Positions 8,360 to 17,030 of a stretch of DNA of 64,000 nt are shown piece after piece (within the stretch, counting starts at the first letter, position 1; every line of letters starts with the position of its first letter). Under the pieces are notes generated by a model. That model saw nothing but the letters and a program-made list of their open reading frames with translations. It was not told where the DNA came from and did not search any database. The position numbers and the translations under genes are program-made. This stretch comes from Chloroflexota bacterium (GTDB lineage: Bacteria; Chloroflexota; Anaerolineae; UBA4142; SHND01), in the NCBI GenBank assembly GCA_004295045.1, contig SHND01000013.1, positions 3,073 through 67,072 of the forward strand, written 5' to 3'.

Positions 8360-9898
8360 ATGGACATCATCGTCATACTCGTGGTCGCCGTCATCGTCGG
8401 CGTCCTCGGGTTTGCGGTGGGCTATTTCCTCCAGTCTCGTGTCTTTACGGCGAAACAGGTCGAACTGGAAACTCAACGCGCAGAGGCGGACAAGAAATTG
8501 GTCGAAGCCGACGCGCAAGCCAAAGATATTATCTTGAAAGCCAAAGACCAAGCGTTAGGAATTCGCAACGAACAAGAAGCGGATAACAAACGCACACGCG
8601 CAGAGCTGTCACGCGAAGAAGATCAACTGCGACAGCGCCGCGAAGCTATGGACAAACGACTGGAGCAAATTGAGAACCGCAGCCGCAAACTCGAAAATCG
8701 AGAAAAAGAAGCAGAACGCGCCAAAGCGCGGATGGATGAACTGGAAAGTAAAAAGTTACAAGAGGTTCAACGCGTTGCTCAAATGAGCAGCGACGAAGCG
8801 AAACAAATTTTATTGCAAGCGGTGGAAAAAGACACGCGGCAAGATGCTGCCCGCATCATCCGCGAAATCGAAGCCACTGCGCGCGAGGAAGGAGAACGCC
8901 GCGCCCGCGAAATTCTGACGACCGCCATCGAACGGGTCGCATCCGATCAGGTGGTCGAAAGCACCGTCTCGTTGGTGCCGCTGCCCAGCGATGAAATGAA
9001 AGGACGGATCATCGGCAAGCAGGGGCGCAATATTCGCTCGATTGAAATGCTCACGGGTGTTGACCTGGTGGTGGACGATACACCGGAAGCGGTCATCATT
9101 TCGTCACACAATCCAATCCGCCGCGAAGTCGCGCGCGTTTCACTGCAAAAGTTGATCAGCGACGGACGGATTCATCCCGGACGCATTGAAAAAATCGTCG
9201 AAAGCGCAGAGGAAGAAGTCAATAAAAGCATCGTCGAAGCCGGTGAAGCGGCGGTGCTGGAAACCGGCATTGGAGGTCTACATCCTGAACTGATCAAGAT
9301 GCTTGGTTCGCTCAAATTTCGTACCTCGTACGGACAAAACGTGCTCGCGCACGTTGTCGAGACTTCGTATCTCGCAGGTATGATCGCGGCTGAACTCAAA
9401 GCCGATGTCAAAGCCGCCAAGATGGGCGCGCTGCTGCACGACATTGGCAAAGCGGTGACGCACGAAGTGGGCGGCGCGCACGCCATCATCGGCGCCGAAT
9501 ATGCGCGCAAATATGGCGTTCCCGAAAATGTGTGTAATATGATTGCGGCGCATCACGGCGAAGTGGAACCCAAATCGGTGGAAGCTGTTCTCGTCACCGC
9601 TGCCGATGCCATTTCCGGCGCGCGACCGGGGGCACGGCGCGAATCGCTTGAACAATATCTGAAACGCGTCGAAGCCCTGGAGGGCATGGCAAATGCGATG
9701 CCCGGCGTCCAACAATCGTATGCAATCCAAGCAGGGCGCGAATTACGTATCATTGTCAAACCGGAACAGATTGACGATCTAAGCGCCATCAATCTATCCA
9801 AAATGATTGCGCGCAAGATCGAAGAAAATCTTGAATACCCGGGACAAATCAAAGTCACCGTGATACGCGAACAGCGCGCCGTAGAGTTTGCGAAATGA
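8360..9898 (+). CDS. rny: Ribonuclease Y
   Basis: 512 residues. The start is ATG 8360 with GGAGGA just upstream; the upstream frame to 8282 overlaps the hairpin and is not used. Residues 2-24 form the N-terminal membrane anchor. A highly charged coiled coil follows (about 28-170), then a KH domain with GRIIGKQGRNIRS (about 215-228) and an HD phosphohydrolase domain with HDIGK (about 359) and AAHHGE. RNase Y is the membrane-bound endonuclease that starts mRNA decay in bacteria lacking RNase E (known). Length and domain order are standard. A terminator hairpin follows the stop. Confidence 0.96.
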   Translation: MDIIVILVVAVIVGVLGFAVGYFLQSRVFTAKQVELETQRAEADKKLVEADAQAKDIILKAKDQALGIRNEQEADNKRTRAELSREEDQLRQRREAMDKRLEQIENRSRKLENREKEAERAKARMDELESKKLQEVQRVAQMSSDEAKQILLQAVEKDTRQDAARIIREIEATAREEGERRAREILTTAIERVASDQVVESTVSLVPLPSDEMKGRIIGKQGRNIRSIEMLTGVDLVVDDTPEAVIISSHNPIRREVARVSLQKLISDGRIHPGRIEKIVESAEEEVNKSIVEAGEAAVLETGIGGLHPELIKMLGSLKFRTSYGQNVLAHVVETSYLAGMIAAELKADVKAAKMGALLHDIGKAVTHEVGGAHAIIGAEYARKYGVPENVCNMIAAHHGEVEPKSVEAVLVTAADAISGARPGARRESLEQYLKRVEALEGMANAMPGVQQSYAIQAGRELRIIVKPEQIDDLSAINLSKMIARKIEENLEYPGQIKVTVIREQRAVEFAK

Positions 9899-9916
9899 GG
9901 ATTGTCGGATAAAGAA

Positions 9917-9947
9917 AGTTGTGTCATACTTGACACAGTTCGTTTTT
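9917..9947 (+). terminator. Intrinsic terminator of rny
   Basis: AAGTTGTGTCA (9917-9926) / TGACACAGTT (9931-9940), four-base loop, then a five-T run (9943-9947), 20 bp after the stop. Confidence 0.75.
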
Positions 9948-10086
9948 GCAAGTGACCTGGGGACTCTGCACGGACGATAGTTCTTACAGCCACACCAGAG
10001 TTTTACAACTTCACCCAATTTCCCTTTTCACTCAGGTCGAATTGCTCCGCATAATTGGGGTCACGTTGTAGGGAGTTTTATGTAAC

Positions 10087-10422
10087 ATGGATACCATCAA
10101 AGTTTCCGCCAAATCTCGATCCACCGCTGTTGCGGGGGCAATTGCGGGCGTGATTCGCGAATATCGCAAAGCCGAAGTGCAAGCCATCGGCGCCGGAGCT
10201 GTTAATCAAGCGATTAAAGCAATTGCGATTGCGCGCAGCTACTTGCAGCAAGATCAACTCGATCTGGCGGTCGTGCCGACCTTCGCCGAAGTGGATATTA
10301 ATGGCGAAGAACGCACGGCTGTACGCATGTACATCGAATCACGTCCAACGAGCGAAGCGCCCGATGTTCCACACAGCAACGGGCATCACGCCGAAGTGGC
10401 AGACCTCGAAGCAGTAGTCTGA
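10087..10422 (+). CDS. SpoVS-family (stage V sporulation protein S) small protein
   Basis: 111 residues. Residues 1-85 match the conserved SpoVS fold: VSAKSRSTAVAGAIAG, then a helix with QAIGAGAVNQAIKAIAIAR and a final strand. SpoVS-like (Alba-like) proteins are nucleic-acid-binding candidates that occur widely outside sporulating species, so the name does not mean sporulation here (known of the family). About 25 residues of extra, Ala/Glu/His-rich C-terminal tail are unlike the canonical 86-residue protein. AGGGAG lies 11 bases upstream of ATG. The following PHP gene is 73 bp downstream on the same strand, so co-transcription is plausible. In Bacillus, spoVS is near rny; the same neighbourhood is kept here. 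Confidence 0.88.
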   Translation: MDTIKVSAKSRSTAVAGAIAGVIREYRKAEVQAIGAGAVNQAIKAIAIARSYLQQDQLDLAVVPTFAEVDINGEERTAVRMYIESRPTSEAPDVPHSNGHHAEVADLEAVV

Positions 10423-10495
10423 TCCTCATCGGGATGGAGACTTGCGCAAAGGGGCGCGGGTCTCTATCTGACTTTCCCTTTCAACGGAGCAAACC

Positions 10496-11341
10496 TTGTC
10501 GAAGCCGACAAAAAAATTGCGCGTGGATTTGCACGCGCATACTAACGCGTCTGATGGCGAACACGCGCCGGAAGAACTTGTAGACATTGCACGCGCGCGC
10601 GGCGTAACCGTGCTTGGGATTGCCGACCACGATACGCTTGCCGGCATCGAGCGTGCGGTCACTGCCGCGCAGCAGTACGGCGATATTGAAATTATCCCCG
10701 CGGTTGAATTTTCAACCGATTGGGAAAAACGCGAAATTCATGTACTCGCGTATCTGGTGGATTATCGCGACCCGGCAACAATCGCGCTTGCGGACAAATT
10801 CCGCGAAGGACGTTTGGGACGCGCGCAAAAAATTCTTGCGAAACTTGACGCGTTGGGCGCGCCGGTAGAATTTGATGCCGTTGCGGCGATTGCCGGCGAT
10901 GCAGCGATTGGACGCCCGCATGTTGCGCGCGCACTGGTGCAGGCGGGGCATGTCGCAACCATTCAAGAAGCGTTCGACAAATATCTCGCCAGCGACAAAC
11001 CCGCGTACGTCGAGTACGAAAGCGCGTCGCCACATCAAGCGGTGGAAATGATTCGCTCCGTCGGCGCAGTCCCCGTTCTCGCACATCCTCTGGAAGTAAA
11101 GCGGATCATCCCCGAATTGATTCCGCATGGACTGGTGGGCATCGAATGTTATTACGCGCAGTACAACGAACGCGAACAGCGCGAATTGGTTGACCTTGCG
11201 AAACAGTACGGTTTGATTCAAACCGGCGGCAGCGATTTTCACGGCTTGCACCGCATGGGACACATGAGCGCGTTGGGCGAGTTGAATGTGCCGTTCGAGG
11301 TGGTGGAGAAATTGAAAGAGGCGAAAGCACGTCTCAAGTGA
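10496..11341 (+). CDS. PHP-domain phosphoesterase (RNase AM / YciV-TrpH type)
   Basis: 281 residues starting at TTG 10496, chosen because GGAG lies eight bases upstream and the conserved sequence starts right after it. Metal-binding motifs of the PHP fold are visible: DLHAHTNASDGE near the N terminus, GIADHDTLAG at about 40, a His-rich PVLAHPLE at about 195-203 and GGSDFHG near 243-249. The family hydrolyses nucleoside 3',5'-bisphosphates and short 5' ends of RNA (known for RNase AM). Its place behind a SpoVS protein and RNase Y is consistent with a role in RNA turnover (inference). A strong terminator follows. Confidence 0.88.
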   Translation: MSKPTKKLRVDLHAHTNASDGEHAPEELVDIARARGVTVLGIADHDTLAGIERAVTAAQQYGDIEIIPAVEFSTDWEKREIHVLAYLVDYRDPATIALADKFREGRLGRAQKILAKLDALGAPVEFDAVAAIAGDAAIGRPHVARALVQAGHVATIQEAFDKYLASDKPAYVEYESASPHQAVEMIRSVGAVPVLAHPLEVKRIIPELIPHGLVGIECYYAQYNEREQRELVDLAKQYGLIQTGGSDFHGLHRMGHMSALGELNVPFEVVEKLKEAKARLK

Positions 11342-11437
11342 ATGTGGAAAAAACAACGCCTCGCGAATAGATTGACGGCATGAGACGACGCGCGCGCGTG
11401 GTTTTTTGGGAGGAGATGGAGGAGAGCGAATAAAAGT

Positions 11438-11474
11438 AACGGCGAGGTGACACTAGACACCTCGCCGTTTTTTT
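11438..11474 (+). terminator. Intrinsic terminator after the PHP gene
   Basis: Perfect 12-bp stem AACGGCGAGGTG (11438-11449) / CACCTCGCCGTT (11458-11469) and an eight-T run. The arms match those of the palindromic elements at 16607 and 17345. Confidence 0.85.
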
Positions 11475-11495
11475 GTGAATTTGGAGGTTAGTGCC

Positions 11496-12185
11496 TCATC
11501 TCTGAACCGACTGCGATAACGAAATATAGTAATTGCAGAATTTTTGCATCGGGCAAATGTGACACTTTGGAGAATAGTGTATGCAAACGAGTGCTGCAAA
11601 ATCTAAAAGCGCCAAATTATATTCTCTGCTCGATTGTACCGGAACTGTCACACCAATCTTTTCCCAAATTAGTTTATCAGTTCGCGCGCGCGGGCGTTCG
11701 GACTTTAACCCGAACACGCGATCAAAAATTCGGATAACGTTTGTGTCGACAATCGGAACGTTCTCGCCAAATGCGAAGGCGCGGACCGCATTTGTCATGT
11801 AATCACCAACGCCATAGAGTTGGCGTAATTCTTTTGCCGATTTTGGAAAGCGCCCATTGTGATCACGTACAACACTTTGTGCTATGCGCTTCATGCGCTT
11901 GGCACGATACAAGAGTCCAAGTGGGAGAATTTGGGATGTGAGAGCGCGGAGATTCGCACTCGCGAGCGAATGTACGTTCGGATATTTCTTGATGAGCGAT
12001 TTATAAACGGGTAAAACTTTTTCGACGTTCGTTTTCTGCAAAAGCATTTCGGCGAGGATGACGCGATAAGGATTGCGGGTTTTGCGCCAAGGAAATGACC
12101 TGCCATTCGTCCGAAACCAGTTCAGAATGTTGCGCTGAAAACGTTCGACAGTTTTTTCGTCAAGCGTAAGTGTTCGTTCGCTCAT
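11496..12185 (-). CDS. HhH-GPD DNA glycosylase with [4Fe-4S] cluster, mismatch (MutY/Mig) type
   Basis: 229 residues from ATG 12185; an upstream start at 12227 lies further inside the methyltransferase stump. Contains the MutY-like N-terminal [12 protein letters not shown] block, helix-hairpin-helix ([15 protein letters not shown]), catalytic Asp in PIVDTNV and the cluster pattern C-x6-C-x2-C-x5-C at the C terminus. It is shorter than MutY and lacks the C-terminal NUDIX-like domain. Small HhH-GPD enzymes of this kind accompany C5-cytosine methyltransferases, where they repair T:G mismatches formed by deamination of 5-methylcytosine (known example: Mig.MthI). The overlap with a C5-methyltransferase remnant fits that role. 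GC is lower than in the housekeeping neighbours. Confidence 0.85.
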   Translation of the reverse strand: MSERTLTLDEKTVERFQRNILNWFRTNGRSFPWRKTRNPYRVILAEMLLQKTNVEKVLPVYKSLIKKYPNVHSLASANLRALTSQILPLGLLYRAKRMKRIAQSVVRDHNGRFPKSAKELRQLYGVGDYMTNAVRAFAFGENVPIVDTNVIRIFDRVFGLKSERPRARTDKLIWEKIGVTVPVQSSREYNLALLDFAALVCIHYSPKCHICPMQKFCNYYISLSQSVQR

Positions 12186-12507
12186 TTTGGATATAGCAAA
12201 GGATTTGAGATGCAATCGCCTTTGCAAGCAATGGCGGAGTCGCGTTGCCGATTTGTTGTTGGGCAGAACTTATGCCGCCTTTGAATTGATACCAATCAGG
12301 AAAGGATTGAAGCCGGGCTGCTTCGCGTAATGAAAGCCCGCGATCTTCAGTAGGATGTATAAACATGGACTTGCGAAAATTGCCGATTATTGGCGAAGGT
12401 TTATTCTCATTGAGACGCAGATAGAGATTGCTGTGACTGCTCTTTTTGACTTGCTCGATTGGAGTCTTGCGCCATTTCATGATCATTTCGTCGGAAAGAC
12501 TTGGCAA
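12160..12507 (-). pseudogene. C-terminal stump of a C5-cytosine DNA methyltransferase
   Basis: About 115 readable residues (no solid start; a TTG at 12507 is only the first possible codon). Motif IX/X features of Dcm-like enzymes are clear: [18 protein letters not shown] and [16 protein letters not shown]. Everything upstream that makes the enzyme work, the SAM-binding motif I, the PCQ catalytic loop and motifs VI-VIII, is absent. The frame stays open a little further upstream but runs into the terminator hairpin of the Mrr gene (12551-12585). The stump therefore looks like the residue of a gene cut by insertion or replacement. Its 3' end overlaps the start of the glycosylase gene by 26 bp, a typical operon overlap. 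Confidence 0.8.
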
Positions 12508-12544
12508 AGTCTGACGTGGCGCGAAGTATCGACAGTCTTCACAA

Positions 12545-12585
12545 AAAATAGAACGGCTATTCTGGCTTACCCAGAATAGCCGTTC
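12545..12585 (-). terminator. Terminator of the Mrr-type endonuclease gene
   Basis: Perfect 15-bp stem GAACGGCTATTCTGG (12551-12565) / CCAGAATAGCCGTTC (12571-12585), loop 5. On the minus strand it is followed by TATTTTTTG. Confidence 0.85.
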
Positions 12586-12631
12586 GGTATTCTCATACTA
12601 TTTGCACGAACTGAAATCAGTCTGCTTCTGC

Positions 12632-13645
12632 TCATCCAGAACGCGGTAGATACTTTTCCATCGGCACATGGAGTACTGTGAGAATTTCAGAGAATCGCGT
12701 CCCATCTATCAAGACGATGGGTTTCCTGTTTTTCTCCTTCGCTTCCTGAATTGCTTGGTTTGTAAAATGACTTGTTGTGATCAAAACCCCAAATGGAGAT
12801 TCCAAACTGCCTCGCAGTTCTGCGACTTCTTTTCTGCCGACAGAATGTTTCCATCGTTTCGCTTGAAATTGGACAAAAATATCCGGAGCAAAAAAATGTG
12901 AATGGTCTAAGGAGGCAACCACATCAATTCCACCATCGCCACTTCGTTTTGTAACAGAAACATTGTAAAAACCATTCCTTTCAATCGAGTCCTTCACGAG
13001 CTCCTCAAAAAGATATGGATTGATACCAAGTAACTTTGCCCGAAAGTCTTCAATCTCTGCAAAATTTTTCTCGTCTTCATAAACATATTCGGGCTTTGAT
13101 ACTGCCAAATTAACTTCTCCGCGTTCCTCATCCTTCGTTCGGCTTTTTGATTCGAGAATGATAGACGCGCTTAACTGCGATGCCATAGCAAGAGGAACTG
13201 TAAGTGGGTTCGGATGAATTCGAAACTCGAATATCCATACATTGCGAAGCTGGCGTGTAGAATCAATTTGAGTCTCGCGATAGTGGCGGACAAGTTCCAA
13301 CAATCCTAAAAACCTGCGTCCTTTCGCTGACCCCTCATTTATGAAACCAAAGATTGGAAATGGTCTTGCATATTGTTCTACGATTCTCTTGTTGACTCCC
13401 ACTATCTGTTGATCTCCTGCAAGCCCCGCCCCGGTGTACACCAGCAAATCTCCTTCAATCCTGTCAGCATATGGATTTCGCGCGAACGAGATATTTACAT
13501 CCTCGTTCGATGTTGTAATGACGATGAACTGCACGACTCCATTAACAATCTTTGGACGAACGCCTCCGACGTTTTGGATCGCTAAAGACTTGTATAGATC
13601 GTAGTTGTTGTAATAATCGCCTACCACGAATTTGTCTATTTGCAT
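12632..13645 (-). CDS. Mrr-type restriction endonuclease with an N-terminal base-recognition-like domain
   Basis: 337 residues. The C-terminal half (about 190-337) is a typical Mrr_cat PD-(D/E)xK nuclease: YLFEELVKDSIERNGF, SGDGGIDVVAS (catalytic Asp) and VQFQAKR (Q-x-K). The N-terminal half contains DRIEGDLLVYTGAGLAGDQ, similar in style to the 'Y-T-G-x-G-x-x-G-D/N-Q' stretch of YDG/SRA and ScoMcrA-like reader domains; this part is tentative. The combination suggests a modification-dependent (type IV) enzyme, or the nuclease of a nearby R-M system. It has its own terminator, and its start codon is 29 bp from the first in-frame ATG of the divergent gene. AT-richer codon use than the neighbours suggests transfer. 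Confidence 0.85.
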   Translation of the reverse strand: MQIDKFVVGDYYNNYDLYKSLAIQNVGGVRPKIVNGVVQFIVITTSNEDVNISFARNPYADRIEGDLLVYTGAGLAGDQQIVGVNKRIVEQYARPFPIFGFINEGSAKGRRFLGLLELVRHYRETQIDSTRQLRNVWIFEFRIHPNPLTVPLAMASQLSASIILESKSRTKDEERGEVNLAVSKPEYVYEDEKNFAEIEDFRAKLLGINPYLFEELVKDSIERNGFYNVSVTKRSGDGGIDVVASLDHSHFFAPDIFVQFQAKRWKHSVGRKEVAELRGSLESPFGVLITTSHFTNQAIQEAKEKNRKPIVLIDGTRFSEILTVLHVPMEKYLPRSG

Positions 13646-13673
13646 ATCAAAAATCCATGTTCCACCAAAATTG

Positions 13674-14891
13674 ATGATTTGTGCAATATCTTATCTTCAC
13701 AACGGGATTATCGCAAGCTCAAATTCTGATCGCGGAAAAGAGACAGGCACCTCAATTCTAGTTGTTGGTTTTCGCGATCCTACTGAGGAAGACCAAGACC
13801 CGAAAGCAATTGCACAAGAGATCATTCGTGCTGCCGAGCAAAATTTTTGGCCCAGCATTTTCAATAACACTTTGAGCGTTCAAGTTGAGGTGCGCGATCC
13901 GATAAAGAATTTGATTCTTTTTAGCAATTCGGCAGATGAAGGAGATCGCAAAGAATTTGTTGCGTGTTTAAGAGCATATCAGCAAGAAGCTTGCGGCAGC
14001 GAACTCAACAATCCAGGCGATATTGCCGAAGTTCCGATTGAATTGACAATTCCTGCGCGGATAGATGGCAGCGCGCCGTTAATTCGCGCAGAAGCGTCCC
14101 TTGTTGTTCGTCTCGCAGAAGAAAGCCGAGACAAGACAAAAGATGTGAATCAAATCGCGTCTTTTCGCGGTCCCGGTATGGTCATAAATTATCAAACCTA
14201 TACTTATCTCTCGCAAACACAGCGCCCTTTTCATGGGATTCTCGTTTGCGGCAAAGCGCGTCGAATGCCTAATAAAAGTGATATTGCGCTTGATGAATTT
14301 TTGCGAGCGGCAGAACCGCCTGAACACAAGAACTGGGTTGTAACACCAAAGCTGAAGGTGACGTACAAGCGAGGATATAAACAGCTCCTTGATGAGTTAA
14401 GGCAGCGTGTGAAAGATGTGCTCAAAGACCTTGTCAGCGCAAAACCGCAAGAGGGGACGGATGGACCGCGACTTTTGATGAAGCTGTTTCCATTGGGTGA
14501 TAAGAGTAATCTCCCTCCCTCTCCTCGCAATCCAATTACTTTGAAAAACCCGGATGCCAAGTTCGTTAACGGGCGATGGGAATTTTCAGGACGGCTTGCA
14601 GTACGAAGTGACAACAGCAAAAAATGGCAAGCCGCGCTTGACCTCCGCTTTCAGGCAGAAGACGCATCCGATTCTTCGGGTGGTGTCATTGACACATTTG
14701 TCATTGACAAGAATGCTGAAGCAAAGGGAGTTGAAACAAAGGTTGAGAACGGTGTCGGTGTTCTCAGGGGGCCCGCGAGCGTACGGCAGGTAGATTTTTC
14801 GGGCAAGACCGACCCAACAAAATATCCTACAGACGCAAAACGCGCAACAGTCTCGCTGGATTTTCGTCCAACCGTAGTTGAGGAGCATTGA
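13674..14891 (+). CDS. Probable 5'-truncated defence-island gene (C-terminal part of a large ATPase-like protein)
   Basis: The open frame begins at 13632 (TTG) but the first usable ATG is 13674, and neither has a ribosome site. The protein starts abruptly in a segment (GTSILVVGFRDPTEEDQDP, then AAEQNFWPSI) that in my recollection sits just after the GHKL/HSP90-like ATPase domain of large defence-associated ATP-binding proteins. The ATPase itself (N-box, DxGxG) is missing. The remaining ~405 residues are alpha/beta then beta-rich and I cannot name them. It is followed two bases later by the next gene, and that by the third, so it heads a three-gene cassette. Whether it is still functional is doubtful. 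The family reading is inference. Confidence 0.6.
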   Translation: MICAISYLHNGIIASSNSDRGKETGTSILVVGFRDPTEEDQDPKAIAQEIIRAAEQNFWPSIFNNTLSVQVEVRDPIKNLILFSNSADEGDRKEFVACLRAYQQEACGSELNNPGDIAEVPIELTIPARIDGSAPLIRAEASLVVRLAEESRDKTKDVNQIASFRGPGMVINYQTYTYLSQTQRPFHGILVCGKARRMPNKSDIALDEFLRAAEPPEHKNWVVTPKLKVTYKRGYKQLLDELRQRVKDVLKDLVSAKPQEGTDGPRLLMKLFPLGDKSNLPPSPRNPITLKNPDAKFVNGRWEFSGRLAVRSDNSKKWQAALDLRFQAEDASDSSGGVIDTFVIDKNAEAKGVETKVENGVGVLRGPASVRQVDFSGKTDPTKYPTDAKRATVSLDFRPTVVEEH

Positions 14892-14892
14892 G

Positions 14893-15891
14893 ATGTCAGC
14901 TGAGTTTTTCCCATACTATTTTCAACCTGATGGAGTTACCCTCCAAATCAAAGCTCTGTACATTGATAACAAAGCATATCCGCACCTTGTTAACCATGAG
15001 AATAACACAGTTGATATTGCAACTTTTCCAAATTGGACGAATGCAGAGCTCGCTGTTCAAGCCGAAATAAATTCTCAGGTGCCGCAGGTCGCATTTCCGC
15101 CAGTGGAACGTACAGCGTGTCCTTGGCGTGTTGTCGTTCGAATCGAATCCTTGATGGGCAATACAAAACAAGTTGGATGGCGCGAACGTCAAGAACTTGC
15201 CCCGAGTGACGATAACTCTTTGCAATGGAACGGTAAGCTTGAATTTTCGCGAAATGATGTGGGTGCTGCATTGCGCCTTTGTGCGTTTGTCACAAGATCA
15301 AAGGACTCAATCTCCTCGCCCAGTGGGTTTGCAAATGAATCGGGGCTCCGCCTGGCGAAAAGTCCAGAGTGGGTCGTTCAGATTGATCCGCGCAGTCTGC
15401 CTCCCGGCAAGTCTATGCAAGTGAAATGGATGAACTTTAAAACTTGTTCAGATTTGCGGCTCAACCAAGCTTACGAGAACATTTATTTTCTCGATTTGGA
15501 CCAGAATGTCCCAATTCTTTATCTCAACGAGGATGTGCAAGACTTGAAACCAATCCTCTCGAGAGAGGGTCATATTGGCGCAGTCGCCGCGATGCGTGAT
15601 GCTCTGTTTCATTCGATTGCCCAACCTGTTTGGTTGAGTCTGATCTTGATTTCTGTAACTACACAACACGAGGATGAGACCGCGCGTCCTGAATGGCAGC
15701 AAAGTGTATTGAGGCGGATAGCGCCGGTCCTTTATCCCGATCTTGGAGAGGCAAACGCGATTAAGAAGCTTTTAGCGGATGGACAAAACCCACAGGCACA
15801 CATACTCCTTTTGCAGCGCCTGACAACCACAATTCAAACGATGTTGGATTTGAAAAAGACGACGATCCGACTTTTCAAAATACAGTCCTAA
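14893..15891 (+). CDS. Unknown protein, second gene of the defence-like cassette
   Basis: 332 residues from ATG 14893; GAGGAG spans the upstream stop codon, and the gap to gene 1 is one base, so translation is coupled. No motif I recognise. The N-terminal two thirds are beta-rich with many Trp and Pro (e.g. CPWRVVVRIESL, SPEWVVQIDPRSLPPG); the C-terminal third is helical (WQQSVLRRIAPVLYPDLGEANAIKKL). No signal peptide or membrane segment, so cytosolic. GC and codon use resemble genes 1 and 3, below those of the housekeeping genes. It is probably a structural or adaptor partner of its neighbours (inference). Confidence 0.7.
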   Translation: MSAEFFPYYFQPDGVTLQIKALYIDNKAYPHLVNHENNTVDIATFPNWTNAELAVQAEINSQVPQVAFPPVERTACPWRVVVRIESLMGNTKQVGWRERQELAPSDDNSLQWNGKLEFSRNDVGAALRLCAFVTRSKDSISSPSGFANESGLRLAKSPEWVVQIDPRSLPPGKSMQVKWMNFKTCSDLRLNQAYENIYFLDLDQNVPILYLNEDVQDLKPILSREGHIGAVAAMRDALFHSIAQPVWLSLILISVTTQHEDETARPEWQQSVLRRIAPVLYPDLGEANAIKKLLADGQNPQAHILLLQRLTTTIQTMLDLKKTTIRLFKIQS

Positions 15892-15907
15892 AGGAAGGAG
15901 AACAAAC

Positions 15908-16582
15908 GTGGCTGGTTATACAAAATTGATGCGCTTGACAAATGCAGGAGTCGCAATTGTTGATGAGGAATTTCTGACAAACCAAGATGCAGACCCCATC
16001 ATAGTTCCAGAAGCAGTTGATGATATAGAGTCCAATATCGCTTTACAGCAGTTTAGTCGCGCTATTGCAGAAGTGATTCAGCAATTTCCAGACCCACCTT
16101 CAAGTGATGCATGGCTTGCAAAAGAGATCCATCGTGCGTTAGGACTACCTCGCGGTATTGCTATGGATGTTCGCGTTTGGCAGTTTCTAAGCTGCGTCGC
16201 GCATCCAGAGTATGTTTGGTATCGCTGGAGTAAAGCAGGCCAAGTGTCTAAAGAACGATTTCTGGGAGGGATAAAACGAAACGCTTTTGCGCGCCTATGG
16301 TGGGCAGCAGAGGTAATGAAAAATGGCGACGACTATCAAGTTGAACCGTGTTTCGATTCGCAAGATTTGTATGAAGCTGTTTTTGGCAGGTCGTTCAGCA
16401 AATATCCGCCAGCAGCGAAAGCGTTTATTAAAGCGGTGAGTAATCAGGAACGTGGGGTTATCCGTGCTGTCGCCAAAGATTTTAATTTAATGTTGTCAAC
16501 ATTTGTCCTTGAAGATTTAGCGACTCAACAGGTAGAGAAGCTGATAGCAGAGAGAATTAGTGTGCGATCTTCCAGTGGCTAG
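15908..16582 (+). CDS. DUF6339-like protein, third gene of the cassette (tentative family)
   Basis: 224 residues, start ATG 15908 with AAGGAGA seven bases upstream and 16 bp after gene 2. A mostly helical protein whose centre reads LPRGIAMDVRVWQFLSC, then YVWYRWS, then FARLWWAAEVM. This 'D-x-x-x-W...RW...RLWW' pattern is what I remember of the DUF6339 family, which occurs in phage-defence neighbourhoods with cytosine methyltransferases and ATP-binding proteins. Assignment is from memory and needs a profile search. No catalytic motif is evident. A palindromic repeat follows the stop. Confidence 0.65.
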   Translation: MAGYTKLMRLTNAGVAIVDEEFLTNQDADPIIVPEAVDDIESNIALQQFSRAIAEVIQQFPDPPSSDAWLAKEIHRALGLPRGIAMDVRVWQFLSCVAHPEYVWYRWSKAGQVSKERFLGGIKRNAFARLWWAAEVMKNGDDYQVEPCFDSQDLYEAVFGRSFSKYPPAAKAFIKAVSNQERGVIRAVAKDFNLMLSTFVLEDLATQQVEKLIAERISVRSSSG

Positions 16583-16606
16583 ACAATGTCGATGAAACAA
16601 TACAAA

Positions 16607-16655
16607 ACGGCGGGATGTCTGCGAATTCAGTTCGCCATAACACCTCGCCGCTTTT
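16607..16655. repeat. Palindromic intergenic element, copy A
   Basis: Outer arms ACGGCGGGATGT / ACACCTCGCCGC with inner arm TGCGAA / TTCGC, followed by CTTTTC. Clearly homologous to copy B at 17345-17396, and its outer arms match the terminator at 11438-11469. May act as a terminator in both directions, between convergent genes. Confidence 0.7.
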
Positions 16656-16676
16656 CATTGAATGCTCGTCTATCGT

Positions 16677-17030
16677 TTATTCTTTCCGCGCAAAGCGCAC
16701 GCGCTGTTCGGTCACCACCACAAAATGGTTTGCCAATTGCTCCGCATGATTTTTGAGCAACCGATTCAGCGTCTCAACTTTGATCGTCGCGCGTTCATCT
16801 TGCAAGCGCAAAAGCACAATTCCATTGTGGGAATGTTGTTCGCGATAAACTTTCTCGCCAAAATCCTTGTCGTTTGTAATCAGAATCCAATTTTCGTCGA
16901 GCGCCTTTTGTATAATCGCCTCATCGCGTAATCCGCGCGCTTGCTCATACACAGAAAAAACATCATGTCCAAGTTCGCGCAGCCACCGCGCAACAAAAGG
17001 TCCGGTGCTTTCATCCACCAAGAAACGCAC
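16677..17030 (-). CDS. DUF5615 (PIN-like) putative toxin
   Basis: 117 residues from GTG 17030, which overlaps the stop of the antitoxin gene by one base (TAGTG). A longer frame to 17099 overlaps the antitoxin and is rejected. The sequence starts with VRFLVDESTGPFVARWL, where the early Asp of PIN-like nucleases is visible, followed by helices and ILITNDKDFGEKVY carrying the second Asp pair. DUF5615 proteins are minimal PIN-fold proteins paired with DUF433 antitoxins; cleavage of RNA is the likely activity (family inference). It sits between two defence-related regions and repeats. Confidence 0.85.
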   Translation of the reverse strand: MRFLVDESTGPFVARWLRELGHDVFSVYEQARGLRDEAIIQKALDENWILITNDKDFGEKVYREQHSHNGIVLLRLQDERATIKVETLNRLLKNHAEQLANHFVVVTEQRVRFARKE

